A DNA stretch of 64,000 bases from Xanthostigma xanthostigma (GCA_963575645.1 OY754465.1:37273501-37337500), one strand, 5' to 3'. Shown: positions 34,621 through 46,901, numbered from the stretch's first letter. Numbers and translations are program-made. Notes: a model not told the origin generated them from the sequence alone.

Positions 34621-35088
34621 AATAGGTCATATGTAAGTATTTTTTTTATATTTTTAATAGATTATTTAGTCAACCATAATACGAGAAAAAATTGATAATC
34701 ATTTAAAAATGTAATATTATCATAAGAAAAAAAATTAAATTTCACATTCAAAAATAGACAGTTTAAACAATCGGCCATGTTGGCGGGCTTATGTGACGTC
34801 ATTATATATGATGCATGTCAACCTTGATGTCAAATTGTCAGTGTTCAAAATGAAGTTTATTTGTTGTTTTCTCTAAATACTGACATAATCTTACTGTAAG
34901 ACGACACAGTCGTCATGGAAACTATTGTTGATATTATACTCTGACGTCACGCTGCGTTTTGAAAATTCGAAAATAGCGCGTATTTTCTACATTTCTTTTT
35001 TATTATTTGTGTTTTTTTTTCAGGAACTAAAATATACTTCGAAATAAAAAATTAAACCAATTTAGAATCTCATGCATATGACCTATTG
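34621..35088. mobile_element. AT-rich element with AATAGGTCATATG ends, relative of 9400-10837
   Basis: Bounded by inverted AATAGGTCATATG / CATATGACCTATT. The interior (ACAATCGGCCATGTTGGCGG, CATGTCAACCTTGATGTCAA) is the reverse complement of 9530-9640. Confidence 0.7.
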
Positions 35089-35089
35089 T

Positions 35090-35200
35090 TCGCGCGTGTA
35101 AAATTCTATAAAGTCATAATTTAAAAGACTAAAAGGCTAAAACTGAAACTTATCAATCAAAATGAAACTTGGCGTGAGCGAAGCTGTGGGCAAAAGCTAG
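35090..35200 (+). mobile_element. Helitron 3' end
   Basis: GCGTGAGCGAAGCTGTGGGC followed by CTAG at 35197-35200 and T is the usual terminus of insect Helitrons. The 5' end is not identified. Confidence 0.55.
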
Positions 35201-35759
35201 TGTTGATATAATTAGCGAATTCAATTCGATTTGGGCCTGGACGAAACCGAGCCTTAACATTCCCCATGAAATAAGCTATCGCATGGTAGAAATCGCATTT
35301 AAAGCCGCTCAGCAGATTGAGATATATCGTGTTTTTAACGGACACACAAACAGACAGACAGACAGACGCGAACGGGAAGTTTGCTTTATATATGGAGTGA
35401 TTGAAGATTCGAATCTTTTTGTCAATGAATCGATTTGACCGGCGTATAGTTTTGGTACGATTTGTTGTAGCAAGCAATCTTCAATTGTATGATATTTGTC
35501 TATATACCACCTGGAACCATTCCCTATATAGTCGGTTGATGGAGGGCTAGGTGGGGACGAGTGGGATACCGGGAGATACGCGGGGATGCGTTTGATATAG
35601 AGAAGATGGAAGTGTGTGAGGTTCGTGTGATGTTGCACTCGCACTCTTGCAATAGTATCGGCGTCAGTGTTGAGGGACGTCGTACACACCTCAGACGAAA
35701 AAAGGTCATGTGATTATTATTAATCACACAATCTAATAAAATTTAAACTCCTGGCACCC

Positions 35760-36122
35760 CTATTTTAAAACTAAAAAAAAAAAAACGATAATCATTGACG
35801 ATTTGGCTCCTCCAAGAACACCAATTATAAGAACAATTAATTTAATAGAACAATACTGCTTCCTGAGTTCAAAAAGAAGGTCTTGATATTTTGTTCGCTT
35901 CTCAGTCTCCTCCGCGACTATGTTCGTTTCAGCGGGAGCTGAGAACTCGATGACAAACATATGTCGAGTGGTTTTATCATAAAAGTCTACATATATCAGG
36001 CTTTGTGGCTGAAAGTTGCCTGGTAGTACTGAATGAATAGTTCCAGAAAATTTTACAGGATTTATTCTCGACAACGGACTCAATAATACCGGGAACATAA
36101 GGCAAAATGAGAATTTTATCAA
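35760..36122 (-). pseudogene. Non-LTR retrotransposon (LINE) C-terminal fragment
   Basis: A 120-residue frame includes LIYVDFYDKTTRHMFVIEF, then an EETEKRTKYQDLLFELRK helix and a hydrophobic LIVLIIGVLGG strand. This order resembles the restriction-like endonuclease end of R2/R4-type LINEs. The upstream reverse transcriptase is not recognisable. An (ACAG)n run at 35352-35367 and other repeat DNA lie next to it. Confidence 0.5.
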
Positions 36123-36129
36123 TTCCGTA

Positions 36130-37625
36130 ATAATGTATCAAGTGTCTCACTCTGGATTATTATTATTATTATTATTATTAAATGACCACAATAAGTTGAG
36201 ACGCAAAAGGTGGGGGATATGGTGGAGGATCAGGAATGGGGGTTGGCTTATTTTGGAAAAATATCTAGATGAGGACACCGCCAGTCGGAGGAGGGAGGAA
36301 AAACTAATGTTTATTAATTTTTAGTGCTGTGCAACACTATAAAAAATGAAAAATAATAGTTTTTTTACCTGCACCCCCTGCGACTACACCTCGCCGCTCT
36401 TAATTTTTAACCATCAAAATGGAGTCATCCGACCCTCCTCTATCCCTACCTTCTCCGATCGTCTAGATATTTACCAAAAATACAGTAGTTTCTCTGTTAA
36501 ATCATCTCTTCTAGCTTTTCTCTTGTGCCTTATTGTTTTCACCTGTCATCACTCCTGCTGGCCATGATGAGACTGTGGTGTTTGCTCTCACAGCTTGTTT
36601 AGTTTGACGTAAAAATAAAGAGTAGATTTGCCAACATGTCTCTTTTAAAGAGAACATGTCCTCTTTTTAACAAAATATTTTTGTTCTCTTTTTTGTATTA
36701 TTTATATACCTAAATGTCCTCTTTTCTAAAATTTTGCTAGTTAATAATTATTTAATAATGCACAAAAGATAAAGTTCCTCTCTAAATTTGAAATGTAAAT
36801 TAACAATACTATTTTTATTCTGTGTAAAACTAAAAAGCATGTGAAATTTTGATCTAGCCAATCTAGTGTTGTCAATACAGGTGAGGTGTGATTTATTGTA
36901 AAAAACGTGCAGGTATACGAATATTGACATATTCTATGCTCTGAAATCCATTCGAATAAATAAGTATCTATTTATCAACCCTAATAAAAAGGAGGTCCCG
37001 TTAAGTAAACAATTGCGTTGTCGAATGCTACTTAAATTTTGTTTGTCAATTTTTTTGTTTTAAAGAGGAATATACATAGGTATGGAAGACTCGTTCCTCT
37101 TAGTTCATGTTTATAAAATAGTTTGCGCTTTTCCAGCCTTAGAGCTTGAAAGCGCACTGTGATACAATATAGAGAACTGATTTACCCATCATATAAAATG
37201 AGCTACAATAGTAAAGGCACAAGAATGAATAAAAACCGGAAGCATAACTTGGAGGCGGTGCCTTTAATGAGTCTACCGACGGATTCGTGACCATGGTTCC
37301 AAGTAAAAGATGATATTTTTTGCTTTTCGATAGGCGTAGCTAATTAATTTATATATTTACGGTTTAAAAAAAATCTGTTTTATTATCACAGCAAGCATAA
37401 TTTTAAAATGAAACAAAACGAGTAGGTACCTTGATAAAACCACTAAGTAAAATGTACTATTAAATTAAACTCAACGCATAAGAAACTATTCGCTGTAAGC
37501 CTTCTCACATCTGAGATGGTACTGCACGGGCCATTTCAGAATAGAATCTCGGGTTATAGTCGAGGTCAGAACTTGCTTTTTTTTTGCCAGAGAGCTAATC
37601 TAGAAACCTTCCCTTGTTATCAAGG
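36130..37625. other. No gene supported; small microsatellite
   Basis: An (ATT)n run at about 36157-36182 gives a leucine-rich spurious frame. The rest is AT-rich without a recognisable gene. Confidence 0.35.
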
Positions 37626-37632
37626 TTACTGG

Positions 37633-37897
37633 ACACGATGGTGAGGGTCCCACAATTCTTTTTCCTTGGCAACCCCTTCAAATTGGCCAAAAACCACCCC
37701 CAAATCACCATTCCCGCTTTTAAATGATTTTCTACTTCTACTTTTTTGACTTTGTTAAGACTTCCTCGAGTTTTGGTCTTCGAGGTAGATGAGTCAAACC
37801 ACCCTCACCTCCTGATTTCTACCCCTGTGTAAATCAGGGGTGAGGTCTTTTATTTGTAAGTGGGAATTGCGATTTGGGGGACCCTCACCATCGTGTT
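37633..37897. mobile_element. MITE with ACACGATGGTGAGGGTCCC ends
   Basis: ACACGATGGTGAGGGTCCC at 37633-37651 and its reverse complement at 37878-37897 bound about 265 bp. A short internal hairpin (CCTGATTT..AAATCAGG) lies near 37810-37840. Confidence 0.8.
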
Positions 37898-38134
37898 CAG
37901 CGAACTCGAAAACGGAGTGGGGGGTCTGGTTATTTATTTAGTGTTGTGGTGAAAGGATAGTCATGAGCTTTCCGTAATACTGCAGTGTGTGTATTCAAAG
38001 ACTTTGTATACTTACACATAGACATAAATACACGCGAGTGCTTCACACTCGCAATTTTTTTTTCTTTAGTGGGGCCATTCAAGTAAGCAGAATTTTAGTA
38101 ATTTTTGACCTCCCCCCTCCCCCTTGTCAGCAAA

Positions 38135-38875
38135 AGTAAAGGCCCCCATACACCTCGTTCTTTTTTGGCAGTTTTAACCGCCGGGTAAAACTGTACGGTT
38201 AAACACGAACAACGGCCATCCCCATACACCTCGTTCTTTTATGGCAGTTTTAACCGCACGGGTAAAACTGTACGGTTAATTTAAACACGAACAACGGCCA
38301 TATCCACACAGAGGCGTAGTTTCGTTCAGTTTTTCTGAAGTCGTGGCATCATTAATACGATCTGTTTTGATGGAAAATACAATAATATTGATATTATTTT
38401 ATGTTTAATAAACATTAATAAACAATATAATGCAAAAATAATTAATAAAATTGATTGATATTAGTCTAAATTAGAGTGTTTTATTTGACACCATTATTTT
38501 TTCCTCTAAATTAATCAATATGTTTATAGCAATTTTCATTTATTTTTGTCAAAATTGCTTAGCACTAAAACGGTTAAAATATAAATCAATACTCAAACTA
38601 ATTACAATCATTTAATTAATATGACTTATTTGCTGTACGTCGCACCACTGAATAAACACGTCGATTCTTATCGGAAAGCGCCACACATTACGATTTAAAA
38701 CGACAACCAGCAAACACGTCGTGTTTAAAATCAAGATTCGGCAGATAAAAAAACTGCCGTGTTTCATCGACAGTTTTTGCCCATACACTTCGGTTTTGAC
38801 CGACGTGTTTTATCGTGACGATGAAAACTGCCAAAAAAGAACGAGGTGTATGGGGGCCTTTACTCCTCCATGCTT
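38135..38875. mobile_element. MITE with repeated subterminal modules
   Basis: AGTAAAGGCCCCCATACACC and its reverse complement form the ends. The left end carries a tandem repeat of the CCATACACCTCGTTCTTTT / GGCAGTTTTAACCG / AACGGCCAT module (38148 and 38222). The right end carries inverted AAAACTGCC and CCGACGTG motifs. It interrupts a repeat beginning CATTCAAGTAAGCAG. Confidence 0.8.
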
Positions 38876-39322
38876 ACGTAAACATTGGTATATATTTCTT
38901 TAAATCTGTTCCAGTTTTCAAGTAATTGTTTTCGGCGTGAACGTTGCTCTTCGCATTCATTAGGGACTAAAAATTTAAAAATAAAAATAAAAAAAAAATG
39001 TCACCTGCTTCAAAAATGGGTCACTAAATAGGGTAAAATAACAAAGTTTTGAGGTAGGCACCAATTTCTAAGTACCTGTACATATTTTACCCTTATTAAG
39101 TTATTAGTAACACTTTTTGGAAGGAGGTTACATTTTTTTAAAATATTGTTTTAGGTAATCCCTGAACATGCTTTTTTCTTTCGAGCATAGACAAGTAGGG
39201 TTGTTATACCATAACCCATTAAATGCATACAAATCAGAAAAAGTAAATAAATAAATATTGCTGACATAATCACCACTAGATACCCCCCGTCCACAATGTC
39301 ATCAAAAATAAGCTAAGCAAGT

Positions 39323-39397
39323 CATTCAAGTATTACGTAAACACCAAAGGAGGAGAGGGGGTCTCTCCTCCTTTGGTGTTTACGTAATACTTGAATG
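39323..39397. repeat. Perfect 35-bp inverted repeat with 5-nt loop
   Basis: 39323-39357 and 39363-39397 are exact reverse complements. The arm begins CATTCAAGTATTACGTAA. Confidence 0.95.
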
Positions 39398-39464
39398 GTC
39401 CCAGTGATCAAAATTGTGGGAGCCTAGTTTTCGATGTTGTCTGTAAATAGCAGCAGCCCCTAAC

Positions 39465-39690
39465 TATCTGGCGGCGCACACGGCGGTGGCGGCAAGCGTC
39501 TAGCGGCGATGGCGTGACGCGACAAGGCGGGGAAGAGGTTGAGGTTCGTAGGGGTGGAAGGGCAGCAGCGCGGCCGCAAGCGGTGGGAGGAAGGGGTGGA
39601 GCATGCATCGCGCGCGGGGAAGTCTATCGATCCGCACGCGAATGAGCGTGTGGCGCGCGATTGCGGGACGAAGGCGGACGCGGAACGAAC
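39465..39690. promoter_or_regulatory. GC- and CpG-rich island, possible promoter or 5' UTR
   Basis: About 225 bp rich in CG dinucleotides (GCGGCGCACACGGCGG, GCGCGCGGGG, GCGTGTGGCGCGCGATTGCG) in an otherwise AT-rich window. No coding frame is convincing on either strand. It could be the promoter of the minus-strand FRS-like gene or of another gene. A CTACAG|GTAATG donor-like site is at about 39735-39745 on the minus strand. Confidence 0.35.
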
Positions 39691-39699
39691 AATGAACTA

Positions 39700-40142
39700 G
39701 TCTCTTACACTACTTTACATTTGCGCTTTGCAGTCATTACCTGTAGAGTAGACTGTGAGTCGAATTATCCAATATTCGTCGAGGGGTATCGCAGACATGA
39801 TTGAAATCTTTAAAAAATTATTAAACATAAAAAGTATAAATTTCTAATCGACAACACATACCTATCCGCAAAATTCAAATTCTCACGTTATTTAATAATA
39901 ACAAGTTTGACAAATCATATTATACACACGCCATGACAGTTTACTAAAAATACAATATATATAACAGTTGCCTGTCGAATCATTGAATATAATATGATAG
40001 TCAAATTCTGTTTTATCCACTTAAGTCATTGATGAAGTTGGTACGGTTTAAGCATGATGTATTTGTGTATTTTGGAAAACAAAATATTACATTGAACTGT
40101 CAATATAATATGAATTTTATGTGCACAATAAAATATGCTGTT
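39700..40142. other. No feature recognised
   Basis: AT-rich. The segment TAATCGACAACACATACCTATCC-like near 39845 is loosely echoed near 45870, suggesting a dispersed repeat. Confidence 0.3.
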
Positions 40143-40427
40143 GTTGTAAATAGTGATGTGTCCACATGACTTGGGAGCTGGCTCCGTGTGCTCCGCTCAC
40201 TAAAAAGAGTCGCTCAAAGCGAGTCGTTCAAAGGACAAGAGTGCAAACTGCAGAGGTATGAGCTGTCATCATGCCTGCTCAGGAGTCACGTAGCATTGCA
40301 CAGCACAATACACACACTCAGTTCCGAGCTTATTTTAATTTGATTCTGATCTTATATTATTCGCAGTTCAGATAAACTATAAAGTATACTAAAAGCTTAA
40401 CAATAATAATGTTTATTGTTATAATAT

Positions 40428-41086
40428 TGTTGCGCATTGTTACCCCATAATGTTACGCCTATGGAATTTCTAGAAAAGTCCATAAAATGCTCGAAGGTCA
40501 ACGAACAAACAATGAAGGCAGGTAACGGACTTCCGACCGTTAGAGGCGCCCACGCTTGCAACAATGAATGCAGGTAGTCAGCACCGGACATAGGAGACTC
40601 GGACGCGTGGTGAGGTGAGGAAATCCCTATTCGAACGTTCTGGAACACAAACCAAAATCTATAAAAGGCGGCCAGAGGATGGGCGTCCCGCGTCGAGTCA
40701 GTTGAGTTCAGTCAGTTACAGCGTGTTAACAGTGAGTGGACGTACTGTTTTACATAAATTCTGCGTGTTTTGGCATTACAACATAATTAATTTCGTTAAT
40801 CTAATAAAATAAATATAACTCTAGTGAGTGGTTTTACAATAAACAACTTAGTGAATAGACAAGTGCGCTGATAAACTCTGTGTTGTGTTTTAGTGTGAAT
40901 TGAATATTTCTTTGTAGGTACATAATTCTTTATTCTTTGTTACTTAGTCTTACATTGTATAGTTAGAACTATTAGTTTTATTCCTGTTAATGCTATACGC
41001 TTTCGTTTGTGTGTTTTTACTGTTTGTTAAACAGCTAATAGTGTAAATAAATAATTTCCGCCACAGACAACAGCAGTTTTGTTACA
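40428..41086 (+). mobile_element. Solo LTR (copy 2)
   Basis: A 659-bp unit TGTTGCG...TTTTGTTACA flanked by ATAT on both sides (40424-40427, 41087-41090). TATA box CTATAAAAGG at 40659-40668, TCAGTT initiator motifs near 40698 and 40711, and AATAAA near the 3' end. The 3' half matches copy 1 at 14583-15222 closely; the 5' half is more diverged. Confidence 0.85.
40633..40645 (+). promoter_or_regulatory. Heat-shock-element triplet upstream of the LTR TATA box
   Basis: GAACGTTCTGGAA has the GAA-nn-TTC-nn-GAA arrangement, starting 27 bp upstream of the TATA motif at 40660, nearly the same place as in copy 1. Confidence 0.65.
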
Positions 41087-41651
41087 ATATTATATTTTTG
41101 TCAACGACGTCAATGTGAATGGTTTATCACTGTAAGCTTAGTATTATTACACTTACAGTGTGCCATTCAACATTAAATGACTCAGCAAAGATAACTCCGT
41201 ACGTGCAAAATTCACTAGTGCCTCTGTGGCCTGTGCTGTGTGCGCTCTGTAAATGTGCGAATGCAACAGTACAAAATAGCTCAGCACAGAACAATGGCGC
41301 TCGGAGTGAGTCATTCATAAAAAAAGAGCGACTCACTCCGCTCCGAGAAATGAGTCGTTCATTATGAACGACTCGTTCAGGAGCGACACATCACTAATTG
41401 TAAAACGAATGAGTAACATGTTAATTAACTAGGTACTATATTGAGCGAAGCAAGTGAGAAATGAATTAAGTCGACTTAAAATTAAATTTAAAAAATAGGT
41501 CAAAAGAAAAATATAGTACGTATCTATTGCGTGTCAAGCCGGGCGATAGTCCTGTTTGGCTGTAATAAAAATAGGTAAAAAACTTTTAAGTTAAACACTT
41601 TTATTGTACAAACGATAATGTACTAAAAACTAGAAAATTAATAAATATTCA

Positions 41652-41818
41652 ACATGGGTGTCATTTTCAAGGTTTGTCGGGACGTAGACCACGTGAATGT
41701 CATCAATTTTGAGATTTATTAGGGGGGGTCTACGTCGAGAAAGGAGTAACTATGCTAAATAATGGGAATGCATTCGTGTCTCGTCTCAATCGCGTGCGAA
41801 GCCCCGGGTAACGGCTAG
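41652..41818 (+). mobile_element. Helitron 3'-end fragment
   Basis: AACATGGGTGTCATTTTCAA matches the Helitron at 49112, and the unit ends CGGCTAG at 41818 after GCGTGCGAAGCCCCGGGTAA. The 5' end is missing or not recognised. Confidence 0.65.
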
Positions 41819-41859
41819 TTCTACCTATATTGCTGTTATGTGAAAGTGCTGCTTAAAAG

Positions 41860-42065
41860 TTAAAATGAGAAATAGTGTAGCGACCAACTGTAGACCGATG
41901 GCGTCTACAGTCATGTATGTTCGTGTGTGTGTGCAAGTGAGCACACGACCTGCCGTTCGCTCGTTTGCCCGACGGCATGCGTCGGACGCGCGTGTTGCCG
42001 GAATTACCCGAAACGCGGGCGTCGGTAGCACAGACGGGGGACGGCGGGAAATGATTGGAGTCAGG
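41860..42065. other. CG-rich stretch, no assigned function
   Basis: Higher CpG content than its neighbours, with frames of 86-87 residues on both strands and no recognisable domain. It could be a regulatory region or 5' UTR. Confidence 0.3.
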
Positions 42066-42603
42066 GATGACGTAAACGTTTGCATAGTAAAATTACGTCA
42101 TTATGTCACAGTCAATGCATGTTCCTAATGTAACACTTCCAGTTCCCAGAACTGGTGAAAGTATATTTTTTAATTCCATCTTGGAAATAATAATACATTG
42201 AAAATATGAATTGGTATTGGCTCCAAATAACCCCGACCTTAAATTATAAAAAAAGTAAATAAATACTTTTTGTTTAACATGAACTTGAGGAAATAAATTT
42301 AATTATCGATGTTAACGAGCCTATTTTTATGATAAAAATATTTTTTTCGTATATTTTTAGCAGATAGGTAGGTTGTTTGGAATTTTTATCGTGTCAAGGT
42401 TACAGTTTATCCGTTTTTTTTATTGATATGTAAACATCTAAACTCACGCCCCAAAAATATGAGGGTAATCTCAGAAAACCGTAACGAAAAACCAAACGAA
42501 TATCTACGTCATGCGCAGCAAAGCCAATGCGTAGCAGCATCATACACAAGATATCTGCGTATACCATGAAATGAAAGTACTAACTGGACTTTTCGTTATT
42601 GAA

Positions 42604-42875
42604 TGATACCCTACGGCCAGACTATGCTCCTCGCGCTGCTCATCGCGTTGCCGCGATGTTGCCCTAAGCGGCCACACACTGCTCTACTCGAGCTACTCAT
42701 ATTCGTGCTCTATTGCCGGTCCTTTGACTCGCGCACAAAAAACCGGCAATAAAGGGAGCACTGGGCATGACGAGCAGCATGACGTGCGGCATGGCGAGTA
42801 ATGCGGCCACACTACGTTCCTGCCTCCTTTCCTCGCCACTTCCCATGCCACTCGTCGAGTGTGTGGCCGTAGCAA
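42604..42875. mobile_element. Probable MITE, CTACGGCCA family
   Basis: TACGGCCAGACTA near 42611 and TGTGTGGCCGTA near 42860-42871 form imperfect inverted ends, and GCGGCCACAC motifs recur inside. Target duplication not resolved. Confidence 0.5.
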
Positions 42876-42898
42876 TAAGGGTTGAACGCAATTAGGTA

Positions 42899-42955
42899 TG
42901 TTCCAAGCAGCCAGCAAACGGTAATGAAACCGTCACCTGCTGGCTGCTTGGAACA
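42899..42955. repeat. Perfect 18-bp inverted repeat
   Basis: TGTTCCAAGCAGCCAGCA at 42899-42916 and its exact complement at 42938-42955, with a smaller ACGGT/ACCGT pair in the loop. Confidence 0.9.
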
Positions 42956-43352
42956 AACTTATTAAATAGAGTAAATATAATTATACTAGAGTTACAACAA
43001 ATAGTATTTTCGGTCACAAACTGAATATTCGGCAAGGTCATGGCCAAATAACAAAATAATCAGCGAATCTAGACACACGACGGTATGTCAGTCAAGTTCA
43101 GCAAGCACTGAATGTATACTATATAAGATGAACCATTTCGAGCTGTTTTCTACTCCTCCATAACTAAAAATCCCTTCAAAATCACAAATTTTACAAATTT
43201 CAAATAGCTCCCGATATTTTGACGTTCTAATATCGCTACTTTTAACACTGACCTCACTCACTCATCAAAAACTTAGACCACACTTACGATTGACTTACAG
43301 AAACTTGAAATTTGGCACGGCGTTAGGCTATTGAGCATAGGTATATAAAAAA

Positions 43353-43905
43353 TTGGTTGTCTGTAAAGTCGGTTTACGGACGATAGTTTTACGTGATAAC
43401 GTATTCCGCTCGAATATCATATTTAATAATACATAACCTAAATTTTAGTAGCTGTCAAACTATATTTTTACCGACTAATAATTTGAACAACCAAAGCAAA
43501 ATACATATTTTTAAGCAATTATAAAAGACATTTAAAAGAATGTATATATATTATATATTTGTTAACAAACCGTATAATTTATCTGCTGTTATGAAATGCA
43601 GATATCTCCCAAGATTTGTTTTTGATACAAAATGTAGCTGCGTTTGTGTACAAACTATCAATTGATCAATACATTTCCATTCGTTGTGAATAATATCATA
43701 TTTTATCCATAATGACGGCGATCAGTTATTTTTAACAAAATAAAATGACATTTATTAATTATTATTAGCGCCATATTGCCATTGCCGATCGTGCCTCTCT
43801 ATCGCATAAATCGCGCTCTCGCTTGCACGCTCAGGCGGAACGTTACACTTTTTCGTGTGTGCAGCCGGTGTTTCATCAATTTATAAGACGTTATCACGTC
43901 AAAAA
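43353..43905. mobile_element. MITE, second copy of the 27665/32318 family, with unfilled LTR target
   Basis: Inverted relative to the first copy. At its left end it carries GTCTGTAAAGTCGG, the uninterrupted version of the site where the LTR retrotransposon entered the other copy. It has additional AT-rich sequence (about 43405-43775) not present in the other copy. Confidence 0.8.
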
Positions 43906-43909
43906 CATT

Positions 43910-46650
43910 GAATAAACTGCAAATTGTGTGTCGAGAATAATCGAAATTGAAGAGACATTTATTGCTGCGTTTAGTGTCATACATGAAGTATAAATCGAGT
44001 AGAATGTAATTTTCCAAAAAGTCATTAGGTATATCCCACCAAAAACAAAAGTGTAAAAAAGGGATACAAAAAACAAGTAAATTTGTTGACTTTAACGAAA
44101 AAAAAAAATGAAATCTAAGTGGGTGTCCCAAGTTTTCACTTGACATAGTTTGACACACACGCCAATTAATAATAAGACAACTTGATTATTATCAATCCTT
44201 TTCTCGACGAAATTAGATCTATTTAATATTTGTTGAAACTCTAGCCTAGGTATCAATATTTAAATCATATCCTTTAGGCGATCCTGTAAAAAACGATATG
44301 CATTGCTACGATGAGATGAATGACATTGCAGTAACGAAACAAGGTTTTAGTTGGCTCATCCTTGTGTGCCGTCTTGTAGTAGAGTAGAGCCTGAGCGGCG
44401 CGTCAGTCGCGGCAGCGGTGATAAAGGCATATATACTTTATATCTATCTATATATACCGATTCGTGTAGCACAGCATAGCACGGCTTGAAATACTCTCAG
44501 AGCGCCAGTAACCTCCTGCTACTAGCCTGAGCACGAGAACTATCTATCTCATAATACAACATGAGATGGATGGACGAGACATCACATAGTTACTGTCAGT
44601 GTCACTTGTGCAACAATCTTCAACATTGCTATCCTGTTTAAACAAAATTTTCATTGAAATGTGAACGAATAAGCTGCTGACATTTCAGTTCAGCTAGTGG
44701 ATAAATAGCTGTCGTTTGACAGCTCGTCAAAATGCATCGAAAGTTCACCGGTTACGAAATTGGAGTGCTGTTTTTTGACAGGAAGTGATATTTTGACAAT
44801 ATTGTTCGATTCGGGCTTTGTAACATTAAAGTGGCAGTGTCGGTTTACTTTAAGCTGTGTAGTTATTGAAACCGGAAATAATTTGAACAGATATCCTATA
44901 GGGATGTTCGGTGTCTGATGTCTGTATAAATGCATATTATGTTTGACAGTTCGCGGCTAAAAACATTGAACTTTGATAGATGTGTGATCAAAAGTCATGA
45001 ATAATAAACAGAAAGTGAAACTGTAAAAGATGTGTTTACATTAAAATGAGCTTTGTCGTAGTTTAGCTTAAATTGTCAATATAAACAATTGATGGTTTGA
45101 CAGTTGGATTAGGTATATTCTGTAACTCATACATATCAAAAATTGTGATTAAAAATATATTTATATTACATCTAGGGGAAACATTCTTGGCTAAATTTAA
45201 ATTAAGTTTTAATTAAGAAATGTTATGTATACATAAATCTCCGGAGATGTTCATTAAGGAATAGTGAAAGAAGAAAGTGCCTAATTATTTTTATTACGTA
45301 AAACACTTGACCTTGTAATTAAGTGTAAGTGTGTGTGTGTGTGACCTTAAAAGGACAACAGTGTTTAGTTTTATTTTTTATGTAAGTACTTACGGTTGTC
45401 AACTTGCGTGGAAAAATGATACGACTTTATCCTCCGAGTCCTTGATACGTCATCTTCTGTCTTCTGATCCTGTGTACCAGGTATTTATATATCTTATATG
45501 TATTCTATAGATTTTTTACAGTAGAGTTATAGTAAACCACTGACATGAAGAGACATATGGATAGCGGTTAGGTTTACTTTTGTTTTATCCTATAAGTAAT
45601 CTTGTTTCGATTAGAGCATTTGCATCTCCTTGTTCACCAGGGCAAAGCAGACTAAATGGGTATTGAATACTCTTTGATGTCGGCAATGTGGCAGTTATAA
45701 GTACATTGTAAATAAAAATAAGCATATTATAAATTAGAAATAAAATTATTTAAAATATAATGTGTCTGCAGCACATCTGTATTAATAAATTTGTCGAGAG
45801 ATACGGTAACCTGATTGAAATTTCTAAAAAAATTATTAGCTAAGCCTAAATAAGTAAATGTTAATTTCGAATAGACGATCTCTATATATCCGCAAAATTC
45901 GAATACTTACGTTATTATAATAACAATACGATACCTAACATTCAAACTGCAATTTAAAGGTTATATCCGTATAGAACTTGAACCGAGCCAAGCTGGTTTC
46001 GCATCTGATATATAATGCACGTTTGATTTTTAAGTTGGTAACCCTAAATTGTTTTAATCACTTGCCCTTTCTGTCAGTTGTTTCATGATAAGAAATATAT
46101 TGCTGTAGGTACATAAACATATAATCAAACCACTCAATAAATGTATAAGGAGTTACTTTTGAACATTAAATTATCTCGGGAGCCTTACCTGCGATTTAAA
46201 ATATTATTTAATTATAACGTTTACATAGTCTTAATTTTTATTTGAGATCGACAGTTTGGCGATCACTGATTTGTCGAGTTTTCTCTGATATAGTGACTGA
46301 CATTCTAAAAGATATACGTTATGGGAGATTATCAACAATCCATCAATTTCATAGAGATCAGTGGTTATTACAGATGAAGCTATTAGATTTTGCGTGTCAA
46401 TACCGGATGTGTAATAGTATATTACATCACAAGGGCAGAAAGTTTGAGATTCTGGCACTGCGCACCATGAAACTCAAACCTTCTGCCCGTGTGCTGTATA
46501 CTATTTTTCTTCATTATTATTTACATACAAACACATACAAAAGCAAGCAGCTTTGAGATTATACGTAAAAACACAAATGATCGTTGTTCGCGACTATTTG
46601 GTGGCGGCAGTAGCGGCAGTCTGGATGGAGCGGTGATAACTATTTTTCTT
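43910..46650. other. No gene supported
   Basis: Mostly AT-rich. A less AT-rich block at 44360-44540 (GAGCGGCGCGTCAGTCGCGG, then TATATATA) might be a promoter, but there is no coding evidence. A 104-aa plus frame at 46242-46556 has no recognisable domain. Confidence 0.3.
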
Positions 46651-46656
46651 TATAGC

Positions 46657-46762
46657 CGGTCGAAAGTACGTACTTCCGGCATCAGTGCGTGTAATCTCAC
46701 CAATGCATTAATGTTAGGCTTTCTGACTTAAAATTGATGTCGGAAGTACGTACTTTCGACCG
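46657..46762. mobile_element. Short inverted-repeat element
   Basis: CGGTCGAAAGTACGTACTTC at 46657 and its complement ending at 46762 form 28-bp arms with one indel-like difference. The arms themselves contain the palindrome AAGTACGTACTT. Confidence 0.75.
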
Positions 46763-46901
46763 AGGTTTGAAGAAAAAAACATCCTGGTAGAAGCATGTTC
46801 AGTGCGTTTTATAAATCTATACTGATATTGAACTGATTTTAAATTTTTTTCACTGTTAAAAGGTCTTCTCACCATGTGACATGGGCTATCTAATATTATT
46901 A

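Larger units (their letters stand above)
40151..41396. mobile_element. hAT-type MITE containing a solo LTR
   Basis: Ends TAGTGATGTGTC / GACACATCACTA with near-identical 8-bp flanks (GTTGTAAA at 40143-40150, ATTGTAAA at 41397-41404). Subterminal GAGTCG/CGACTC motifs are repeated at both ends. The solo LTR at 40428-41086 is nested in it, so the MITE is the older insertion. Confidence 0.85.

Noticed and set aside
36133-36324. Leucine-rich short protein with apparent membrane segment
   Set aside because: The leucines come from an ATT microsatellite.
41865-42128. Overlapping 86-87 aa frames on both strands
   Set aside because: Typical of CG-rich non-coding DNA where stop codons are rare.
46242-46556. 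104-aa plus-strand frame
   Set aside because: No domain, and an inverted relation between 46430 and 46490 (GGGCAGAAAGTTTGAG / CTCAAACCTTCTGCCC) indicates repeat DNA.
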